Source: Muribaculaceae bacterium
GTDB taxonomy: Bacteria; Bacteroidota; Bacteroidia; Bacteroidales; Muribaculaceae
Length of the DNA: 64,000 nt
NCBI GenBank assembly: GCA_910573745.1
Contig: CAJSYI010000010.1
Coordinates: forward strand, 1 to 64,000
Direction of reading: 5' to 3'
Each line of letters starts with the position of its first letter. Position 1 is the stretch's first letter. Both the position numbers and the translations under genes were made by a program. This document shows positions 58,245 through 64,000 of the stretch, piece by piece. The notes beneath the pieces are model-generated. The model worked only from the letters and a program-made list of their open reading frames with translations, ran no database searches and had not been told where the DNA came from.

Positions 58245-59858
58245 ATGAACAATATGAAAAGACTTTTGCTTTTAGTAATTATATCAGTATATGCTGCAAT
58301 ATTGCCGGCTTACTCCCAGATTGACACCGACACATTAGAGAAGGCGGATACCTTATCTGTTATATCTTCGGGCAAACTCCGGTTTCAAGACTCACACACT
58401 GTCTCGGAGGTGGTTCCTCCAGACAGTATTGATGTTGCAAGGTATCGAAAGAAGCATTTCTGGCGCGCTGCCGGAGAGACTGTCGGTTTCAATATCGGTT
58501 TATGGGCGTTCGACCGTTATGTGCTTGACGGGCACTATGCCTATATATCATGGAGCACCATCAAAGAGAATTTCCGGCACGGCTTCGAGTGGGATGACGA
58601 CCATCTGCATACCAATATGTTCGACCATCCCTATAATGGATCAATTTTCTTCAATGCAGGGCGTTCCAACGGCTATAATTTCTGGCAGTCGGAACTGTTT
58701 GCCATAGGAGGCAGTGCCATGTGGGAGATGTTCATGGAGTGTGAATACCCCTCTACAAACGATATAATAGCCACCCCTGTGGGCGGTGCCGCTATCGGAG
58801 AGGTGCTTTACAGGGCTTCCGACCTTATCATCGACGACCGAGCATCGGGTGGGGAAAGATTTGGAAGGGAGCTTGCTGCATTCGTTGTTAACCCCATGAG
58901 GGGACTTACCCGTATATTTTCCGGTGATGCCTGGAAAAAGCGCAATACTCCCGGACGCAATTTCGGAATTCCCCCAATCAGTGTAGAGCTATCGTTAGGC
59001 GGACGATTGCTTACATTGTGGGATAATGACGAGGGTACCAAGGCAGGCGTTGCGGCGGAAGTAAATATAGAGTATGGCGACAAATTTGCTGAGACAACGA
59101 AAGCTCCATACGATTATTTTACTTTCTTGCTTGAAGTACAGGGAATAAAATCTCAGCCGCTTTTAAGTCGTGCAGAGATTGTCGGCAGACTTCTTTCAAA
59201 GGAGATTGTGGATAAAAAAGATTTAAACCTAAATGTTGGTCTATACCAGCATTTTGACTTTTTTGACTCTGACACAATCCGCGAAGAGAGAAACAGCTCG
59301 AAACTGTTTCCATGCGCCGTACCGTACAAGCTGGGTGCCCCGGCTTCGGTCGGAGGCGGCGTTATGTTCAGATACAAGCCATTGCCGATAATGAGAATTG
59401 ACGGTTTTCTGCATCTAAACGGTATAGCTTTGGCGGGAATCCTTACCGACTTCTATCGTGACTATCACCGCAACTACAACTGGGGATCAGGATTCTCAAT
59501 AAAGGCGGGAGCAAATCTTAATCTTTGGAATGACAGGCTGTCGTTAAGGCTTGCAAACCAGTTTTACAAGATTTATACATGGAATGGCTATGATTCTGAT
59601 TTTGATTGGTCAACTACACCAGAAGGCAAGCCTGTCAATGTGCAAGGTGATTCCTCTAATTCTTCATTCAATCATTTTGAGGCATCATTTAGCTATGACA
59701 TTTGGAAAAGGTTGTATTTCACGGCAGGATTCGATATGTATATCAGAAATACCAATTATGATGGATTGACCATAAGAGATGGGGGAACATCAACCATAAG
59801 TCCTCATATAGAGAGCAAGCAGCTTGGGTTTCACTTGATGCTGACATACAAGTTTTGA
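58245..59858 (+). CDS. DUF3943 domain protein
   Basis: A 537-residue exported protein (signal LLLLVIISVYAAILPAYS). The first part of the mature chain is the DUF3943 domain (ETVGFNIGLWAFDRYVLDGH, then HTNMFDHPYNGSIFFNAGRS, then SELFAIGGSAMWEMFMECEY). The rest is strand-rich and ends in LMLTYKF, like an outer-membrane beta-barrel. DUF3943 proteins have no established activity; the first domain has the look of a membrane-embedded helical unit. It is the last gene of the cargo operon after DUF4249, suggesting a shared envelope function. Confidence 0.8.
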   Translation: MNNMKRLLLLVIISVYAAILPAYSQIDTDTLEKADTLSVISSGKLRFQDSHTVSEVVPPDSIDVARYRKKHFWRAAGETVGFNIGLWAFDRYVLDGHYAYISWSTIKENFRHGFEWDDDHLHTNMFDHPYNGSIFFNAGRSNGYNFWQSELFAIGGSAMWEMFMECEYPSTNDIIATPVGGAAIGEVLYRASDLIIDDRASGGERFGRELAAFVVNPMRGLTRIFSGDAWKKRNTPGRNFGIPPISVELSLGGRLLTLWDNDEGTKAGVAAEVNIEYGDKFAETTKAPYDYFTFLLEVQGIKSQPLLSRAEIVGRLLSKEIVDKKDLNLNVGLYQHFDFFDSDTIREERNSSKLFPCAVPYKLGAPASVGGGVMFRYKPLPIMRIDGFLHLNGIALAGILTDFYRDYHRNYNWGSGFSIKAGANLNLWNDRLSLRLANQFYKIYTWNGYDSDFDWSTTPEGKPVNVQGDSSNSSFNHFEASFSYDIWKRLYFTAGFDMYIRNTNYDGLTIRDGGTSTISPHIESKQLGFHLMLTYKF

Positions 59859-60163
59859 GTCCATATATAATATAGGTATTCACAAACCTATTATCTTGTT
59901 TTACTAAATTGGTCAGCAATGAATGTTATTCACTAATTAAAATAGTCTCCCTCGTTTTTCAGATACAGAAATCTGTCAATTAGTAGCAGTCTTCCCCGAC
60001 ATCCTGATTATATGTAATATCCTATGGGGCTTATTTGATAAACAATTTTCCAAATCAGTCTGGCTGACAGGTTTCCAAAACCGGCGGCTTTTGGTCGGGT
60101 ACGAGCAAAAGCCACCCCGCACCATTCGGTTTGGGGTGGCTTGCTCAAACATTTGCCTATCGC
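59859..60163. other. intergenic region between convergent operons
   Basis: Follows the DUF3943 stop. AT-rich up to about 60060, with no gene. The last 60 bases contain the ParB-operon terminator. The composition shift near 60060 is a likely right-hand boundary of the cargo insertion. Confidence 0.45.
60109..60142 (-). terminator. terminator of the ParB-like gene
   Basis: AAGCCACCCC (60109-60118) and GGGGTGGCTT (60133-60142) pair perfectly over 10 bp, with GAGCA/TGCTC extending the stem past a small bulge. On the minus strand the hairpin ends in CTTTTGCTC. Confidence 0.7.
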
Positions 60164-62044
60164 TTAGGCGGCAGCTTCTTCGGTGTCGTTGTCAGTTCCC
60201 TGCGGTGCGTCCTCGGCAGGGTCGGGTTGAATGACCTCGGCTTCTTCGGTGGTTTCTTCGGTGGTTTCTTCGGGTGCTTTATCGGCAGGTTCAGCCGCAA
60301 TTTCCTCGGCAGGGTCGGTCACGGCTTCCTCCGGCTCGTCGGCTTCGGGCGTTTCGGCAGTTTCGGGAGCCTCGGGTTCAGCCTCCGGCAAGTCGGTAGG
60401 TCTGAGTTGCGCTATGCGCTCTTCAAGGCGTTTGTGACGCTTCTCGTATATCTCGTTGTATTGGCTCTCGATTGCCGCGAACTCGTCCGGCATGTGCTTC
60501 TTGGCGAAAGCGAAAAGGAGGCCGGATATTGCGTTGGTGCGGTATGCGCCTTGGAAATTGGCGATAAGGAAATCCCTGCGGATAATCGCCTTGGTCTTGG
60601 CGTTGAGTTTGGCGATGATTGCCATTTTCTCCATGTCGTCGAGAGCCTTGTATGGGTCACGGTCGGTCAGACCCACGGCCTCGTAATGCTCCCTGCGAAG
60701 CGATGAGAGCAGGAAGAAATATATCATCTTGTCTTCCTCGTTGGAGAATTTCGCCTCGGTGATGTCAACCTTTTTGATTTGCTCCTTTGTGTCGGCGATT
60801 GTATGCTCAACGGCTATCTCCTTGTTACGCATATCCTTTGCCTTCAAGTCGGCTATTATCGCGGTGGAGGCACTGCCGTCCTCGCGCTGTTTTACGGGCA
60901 CAGCCTTGTAGCCGAGGGTCACGTCATTGAGCCCAACCCATATATAGAGGGTTATTTCTCCTGCCTCGCTCTTTGAGAGCAGTTCGGCACGTTCAGTGTA
61001 ATACTCCTGCATTTCCTCTTGATAGTCCTGCACCATATCCGCGTATTCCTCGTCGGTATCATCTTCCTCCCTCTGCGGTGCGTCGGGTTCGGTCGGGAAG
61101 CGTTTGGGATAATCGCTTACGGTCTCTATCTCGTAGCCCATTTCGGCAAGGCGCGAGGCAACCGCCTCGTTGGTGTCGTATTGGTATTGGCAGAGGTTGG
61201 CTTCGGGGTATTCGGCAAGCATGGATACTGCCTTTTCGGCGAGGTATGCGGTGTGCTTCTCTTTGAGGCATGAGGATTTTGCGCATTTTCCCTCGTAGCC
61301 CTCTTCCACGAAAAGGAGCAGATTGCAGGTGTTGTGGGGGCATGAGGCACACGCTGATTTGTCGAAGCTGTAACGGCAAAGCTCGGTTGTGAAGTCGCGC
61401 TCTATCATCTGCGCCACCTTAGAGGCGTTCATGCCACGCCAACTATTGTACGGCAGACCGTCTTTGAGGTGCTTTTCGTAAACCTCACGCTGGATGTCCT
61501 CGCCGTAACGGCATATCTCGGAGGCCACGCTGACGGTGATGTCGTCCGTGTCAAGCAATGAGGCTATTTCGGGTATGAGGGTCGTAAGTTTCATTCGGGT
61601 GCGGATATAGGCCACGCTCTTGCCTACCTGCACGGCGAGTGACTGCGCGTCGTAGCGTCCGCTCTCTATGAGGCGACGGAAAGCCGAGGCTTCCTCCATA
61701 GGGGCGATGTCCTGCCGTTGCAGATTCTCGGTAATCGCCATTTCCTCCGCCTCCTTGTCGGAAAGGTTGTCATATATCTCTGCCGGGATTCCCGTCTGCT
61801 CGGCTATGAGCGAGGCGCGGTAACGCCTTTCGCCGAACACTATCTCGTATCGGTCGGTGCCGGGTATGGGGCGCAACCCTACAGGCTGTATCACCCCGTG
61901 CTGACGGATAGAATCGGCAAGTTCGGTAAGAGCCTGCTCGTCGAAACTCTTTCGGGGGTTGAAGCCACTCGGCTGAATGAGCGAGAGGGCGATTGTGGTC
62001 ACGTTTACTGCGTTGTTGGCGTTGGTATGGTTTGCTGCTTCCAT
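60164..62044 (-). CDS. ParB/Spo0J-family protein of the element leading region
   Basis: A 626-residue ParB-like protein from ATG 62044 (MEAANHTNANNAVNVTTIAL). The ParB N-domain has FNPRKSFDEQALTELADSIR and YEIVFGERRYRASLIAEQTG, with the GERRYRA motif that in ParB proteins binds CTP. The ENLQRQDIAPMEEASAF box and an HTH region follow. A Cys-rich zinc-type segment lies near residues 265-295 (SACASCPHNTCNLL, CAKSSCLKEK). A helical part precedes a very acidic 110-residue tail with TEE/EEA repeats. Large ParB proteins of this form are a hallmark of Bacteroidota plasmids and conjugative elements. Element C lies directly upstream. The longer frame back to 62140 is leader sequence. Confidence 0.85.
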   Translation of the reverse strand: MEAANHTNANNAVNVTTIALSLIQPSGFNPRKSFDEQALTELADSIRQHGVIQPVGLRPIPGTDRYEIVFGERRYRASLIAEQTGIPAEIYDNLSDKEAEEMAITENLQRQDIAPMEEASAFRRLIESGRYDAQSLAVQVGKSVAYIRTRMKLTTLIPEIASLLDTDDITVSVASEICRYGEDIQREVYEKHLKDGLPYNSWRGMNASKVAQMIERDFTTELCRYSFDKSACASCPHNTCNLLLFVEEGYEGKCAKSSCLKEKHTAYLAEKAVSMLAEYPEANLCQYQYDTNEAVASRLAEMGYEIETVSDYPKRFPTEPDAPQREEDDTDEEYADMVQDYQEEMQEYYTERAELLSKSEAGEITLYIWVGLNDVTLGYKAVPVKQREDGSASTAIIADLKAKDMRNKEIAVEHTIADTKEQIKKVDITEAKFSNEEDKMIYFFLLSSLRREHYEAVGLTDRDPYKALDDMEKMAIIAKLNAKTKAIIRRDFLIANFQGAYRTNAISGLLFAFAKKHMPDEFAAIESQYNEIYEKRHKRLEERIAQLRPTDLPEAEPEAPETAETPEADEPEEAVTDPAEEIAAEPADKAPEETTEETTEEAEVIQPDPAEDAPQGTDNDTEEAAA

Positions 62045-62079
62045 AATTAAAAGGGTTTTAGATGTTTGAGAAATGTTTG

Positions 62080-62309
62080 TTTTTTCCCTTTTGTCTGAAG
62101 CCTTGCGGCTTCTCGCGTCCGGGTGATTTTTTCGATACAATCAGGACGGAGGGCACAGGGGGCGCAAGGCAAGCGTGGCAAGCGAAAAAATACGGAATAC
62201 CCGATTTGGCACAAATCGCGGAAGGCTGCCGGATTTTTTCACGCAGGCAAGCCGAAGGCGGTCGCTTGCCGCCGTCACCGCCAGCCGTAACTTTGTAACG
62301 AAAAATACA
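62080..62309. promoter_or_regulatory. structured leading-region element C (candidate single-strand promoter)
   Basis: About 230 bp, a more distant relative of A and B. It starts TTTTTTCCCTTTTG and the hairpin GAAGCC-TTGC-GGCTTC (62097-62112). GATTTTTTCGATACAA (62125-62140) pairs with TTGTAACGAAAAATA (62293-62307). GGCAAGCG (62168-62175 or 62177-62184) pairs with CGCTTGCC (62263-62270). A terminal hairpin CGATTTG-GCA-CAAATCG (62202-62218) follows GGAATACCC. In the 3' arm TTG (62266-62268) and TAACTTTG (62288-62295) are exactly 19 bases apart, a perfect consensus promoter pointing right in duplex DNA. Alternative local pairings (GGCGG with CCGCC) make the fold of this copy less certain than for A and B. 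Confidence 0.65.
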
Positions 62310-62340
62310 CGGGCGCGAGAGCCACGGGCCGACAGAAGAG

Positions 62341-62370
62341 AGAATCCCCATGCTCGCGCACAGAGATTCC
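62341..62370 (-). repeat. 13-bp hairpin, copy 2
   Basis: Related to 41823-41852: AGAATCCCCATGC then TCGC then GCACAGAGATTC. The mismatches on the plus strand (C-A) become G-U pairs on the minus strand, where the loop is GCGA, a GNRA tetraloop. It lies between the histone-like gene and element C and may end the upstream minus-strand transcript. Confidence 0.6.
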
Positions 62371-62468
62371 CGGATAGCAAAGAAATTGTCCTATTATTTG
62401 GAATGGCAGTAAAATGGAAGCCGCAATAATGAGTGGATAATGAATGTCCCTGCCAGAACATCCTGATG

Positions 62469-62660
62469 CTAATCTTGTCTTTTGCCGGAGGCTGCAGCCG
62501 CCAGTGACAGTTTGCGGAACCGCTTTAGCAGCGGCTCCAGCTCCAGGGAGGCGCGACGGGCGCGAAGCCCCGCCGCCTTGTTACCCTTGTCAAGCTGCGA
62601 CGAGGCGTCCTTCATAAACGAGGTGGTGAGAGTTTCGATTTGATTAAGAAGATCCTTCAT
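62469..62660 (-). CDS. histone H1-like protein
   Basis: A 63-residue basic helical protein (MKDLLNQIETLTTSFMKDAS, then SQLDKGNKAAGLRARRASLE, then LEPLLKRFRKLSLAAAASGK). The GNKAAG-x-RARRASLEL segment is the signature of the short 'histone H1' proteins of Bacteroidota, which bind DNA non-specifically. Extra copies are often carried by conjugative elements, where they may help compact incoming DNA. It lies 64 bases downstream of the 179-residue membrane protein gene on the same strand. Confidence 0.8.
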   Translation of the reverse strand: MKDLLNQIETLTTSFMKDASSQLDKGNKAAGLRARRASLELEPLLKRFRKLSLAAAASGKRQD

Positions 62661-62724
62661 AAGCGTTAGTTGTTTTGGAGTTGATATAATCGTGTTTACG
62701 GGTTGGTTGAATGATGAATATTGT

Positions 62725-63264
62725 TTACAGCAACGGTATCTCGAAAGAGCTTACCACGCACTGCGCGTCGCGGTCGGTGATAAACCAGTATTCCGAGCGG
62801 TAGGGAGTGCCGCTTTCCGATACGGCCTCGTACTCTATCTTGACCTTCCAGCCGCTGAACGGCTTTCGGGGAGCGTCCGGGCCTTCCAACGACATAAGGG
62901 AGCGCATGGCCGACATAGAGGACATCTGCCTCTCGACAAGCTCCCGGAGGGCGGGATTGTCAAAGTCCATGCTGCCGAGGTTGTCGGTCTGCGACATCAC
63001 CCTCTCGTTTACCTTCATCATAGACACGGCTATCGCCATCTTTTCCTCGTCGTCGATGTAGCAGCGTCCGAAAACGCTGTCCGGATCGCTGACGGCAATC
63101 ACCTTCACCGATTCAGGATTGTCAACCGAGGCATGGAGGGCGGTCTGCGCCACTCTTACGGCCCGCTTCTGCGGCTTCTCGCGCCAGCACACGGCCATCG
63201 CTATAATCCCCCAGACCAACGCGCCGGAGGCGAGCATTATTGCGAGTTTCGTTCCCGGCCTCAT
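62725..63264 (-). CDS. membrane-anchored hypothetical protein
   Basis: A 179-residue protein from ATG 63264 (MRPGTKLAIMLASGALVWGI) with one N-terminal transmembrane helix. A soluble domain follows (VRVAQTALHASVDNPESVKV, then FGRCYIDDEEKMAIAVSMMK, then VKIEYEAVSESGTPYRSEYW, ending in VVSSFEIPLL). The start overlaps the stop of the zinc-ribbon gene by 4 bases. The longer frame from 63516 is shadow of that gene. It is common in this neighbourhood of transfer elements; function unknown. Confidence 0.65.
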   Translation of the reverse strand: MRPGTKLAIMLASGALVWGIIAMAVCWREKPQKRAVRVAQTALHASVDNPESVKVIAVSDPDSVFGRCYIDDEEKMAIAVSMMKVNERVMSQTDNLGSMDFDNPALRELVERQMSSMSAMRSLMSLEGPDAPRKPFSGWKVKIEYEAVSESGTPYRSEYWFITDRDAQCVVSSFEIPLL

Positions 63265-63806
63265 ACCTTGATAACCTTTGTCTTGTCGGGTGACAGGCCG
63301 AGCTTGCGGCGGTATATCGCGCCGTTCTCGCCATACATCTCTATCTCGCGTGATGTAACGCCGTCGGCGCATATCTCGCGCACGTCGTCGAGCGTCATCA
63401 GGTGGCCGCCTATGTTGCGCCATATCACGAAATCGCAGGGATTCCCCTCCTGACGGTAGTTGGAGCAGTTGAACGCCTTTGCTCCGACACGGATCTCTCC
63501 GCCGCACCGGGGGCAACGCGCCACAATAGACTCCATTGATATAACCCCGTCGTCACCCATGACAAGCACCGTTGGAAAAGCCTTCCACTCCTTGGTGGCG
63601 AAGCCGTCGAGCAATATGCTCCGCTTCTCAAGCAGTTTCGCAATCTCGTCATCGGACATCTTGCGGTTGCCGATCACACCGTTGATGAAGAGGCCGCACT
63701 TGCCGTCCTCCCCGGTATTGTTCTCGCAGCGGTAGCCCTTGCAGGTCTTTACCACGTTGCCGCCGCACACCGGGCAGCGGCCGATAATCTTTGTTTCGTT
63801 ATCCAT
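63261..63806 (-). CDS. topoisomerase-type zinc-ribbon protein
   Basis: A 181-residue protein built of two zinc ribbons like those at the C-terminus of type IA topoisomerases. The first is CPVCGGNVVKTCKGYRC ... CGLFINGVIGNRKMSDDEI and the second is CPRCGGEIRVGAKAFNC ... CDFVIWRNIGGHLMTLDDV. No catalytic topoisomerase domain is present. Stand-alone forms occur in Bacteroidota conjugative elements and may assist DNA handling during transfer, or may be a broken-off part of a larger protein. The gene couples to the membrane protein gene by a 4-base overlap. Confidence 0.75.
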   Translation of the reverse strand: MDNETKIIGRCPVCGGNVVKTCKGYRCENNTGEDGKCGLFINGVIGNRKMSDDEIAKLLEKRSILLDGFATKEWKAFPTVLVMGDDGVISMESIVARCPRCGGEIRVGAKAFNCSNYRQEGNPCDFVIWRNIGGHLMTLDDVREICADGVTSREIEMYGENGAIYRRKLGLSPDKTKVIKV

Positions 63807-63848
63807 ATTGAAATATAAAAATGTTGATTGTCTTTAACTGTATTCTCG

Positions 63849-64000
63849 TTACCGGTATTTGATGGTGTTCCACTCCCATACAAGGTTTTCGGCGATAGCC
63901 TTTCCCGACATCACCGAGGCCCAGCCGTCCGGGTCGAGAGAAAACCAGAGGTCGTTCCACGAGAGCGTGCGCACCTGCCATGCCAGCAGCCACAGGTCGG
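63849..64000 (-). CDS. partial gene, C-terminal 49 residues
   Basis: The frame enters from the right edge and ends with TAA at 63851-63849. The visible part reads DLWLLAWQVRTLSWNDLWFS, then LDPDGWASVMSGKAIAENLV, then WEWNTIKYR. It has no start in the window. I cannot assign it. The Trp-rich end is unlike its neighbours. It lies 43 bases upstream of the zinc-ribbon gene on the same strand and is probably in the same operon. Confidence 0.55.
   Translation of the reverse strand, partial: DLWLLAWQVRTLSWNDLWFSLDPDGWASVMSGKAIAENLVWEWNTIKYR

Noticed and set aside
60131..60706. 191-codon plus-strand frame rich in Gly and Phe repeats
   Set aside because: It mirrors the repetitive acidic tail of the ParB-like gene on the other strand; the composition is an artefact of the GAA/GAG repeats.
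62692..63453. 253-codon plus-strand frame
   Set aside because: Antisense to two well-formed overlapping minus-strand genes with recognisable domains; no start region or family.
1..64000. CRISPR arrays, rRNA, tRNA genes, complete insertion sequences
   Set aside because: Looked for regular spacer repeats, tRNA arms and transposase motifs on both strands; none seen.

Overview
The window is from a member of the Bacteroidota, most likely a gut Bacteroidales. Promoters carry the Bacteroidota pattern TTG-N19-TAnnTTTG. The gene content is typical of that order: DUF3408 and DUF2958 transfer-region proteins, tandem tyrosine integrases, TonB/DUF4249/DUF3943 outer-membrane genes and a histone H1-like protein. 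No rRNA, tRNA or CRISPR array was found. Nearly everything is accessory DNA built from several stacked or nested mobile elements. All family assignments were made by eye from motifs.

Layout. (1) 0-4 kb: an element remnant with a DUF1016 nuclease lacking a normal start, a nonsense-mutated mobilization gene, about 1.2 kb of decayed DNA, a DUF3408 gene and an HTH gene. (2) 4-19 kb: a co-directional defence island with hsdM, a DUF262/DUF1524 protein, hsdS, DUF4145, SIR2, hsdR, AbiH, a truncated Bro-N gene, RhuM, a helical protein and a Bro-N/Fic protein. It starts at a clear promoter followed by an attenuator-like leader. (3) 19-28.5 kb: a tyrosine integrase, a probably autoregulated XRE-ImmA/IrrE plus PIN operon, and a replication module (HTH proteins, a DUF7833-like replication protein, a DnaC-like ATPase). 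These are followed on the minus strand by transfer-region genes including DUF2958. (4) 28.8-41.8 kb: a Crp/Fnr-type regulator beside a perfect CRP-type operator. That operator controls a 12.2-kb operon of 21 small, mostly membrane or lipoprotein genes, headed by a 57-codon remnant of a radical-SAM activase. It looks like an accumulated array of orphan immunity-type genes. (5) 41.8-50.8 kb: a mobilizable module with relaxase, oriT candidate, excisionase, DUF4143 ATPase operon and two tandem integrases. (6) 50.9-64 kb: minus-strand transfer-region genes (ParB-like, histone H1-like, topoisomerase-type zinc ribbons and others), interrupted by a plus-strand cargo operon encoding a beta/gamma-crystallin lipoprotein, a second lipoprotein, a TonB receptor, DUF4249 and DUF3943.

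The most interesting observation is a family of three roughly 230-270-bp elements (50940-51209, 52686-52921, 62080-62309), two of them directly upstream of minus-strand transfer-region genes. Two copies fold into long imperfect hairpins supported by compensatory changes. The third shares the ends and signature motifs but has a less certain fold. All three carry a TTG-N19-TAnnTTYG promoter in the 3' arm of the plus strand. In duplex DNA this promoter points away from the genes. If the plus strand entered a recipient as single-stranded DNA and folded, the promoter would instead point into those minus-strand genes. This is the logic of the Frpo single-strand promoters of plasmid F, and it would make these the Bacteroidota counterpart. 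A fourth gene (28037-28519) keeps only the proximal end of such a leader. That suggests the 28.6-50.8 kb block was inserted between that gene and the element now at 50.9 kb.
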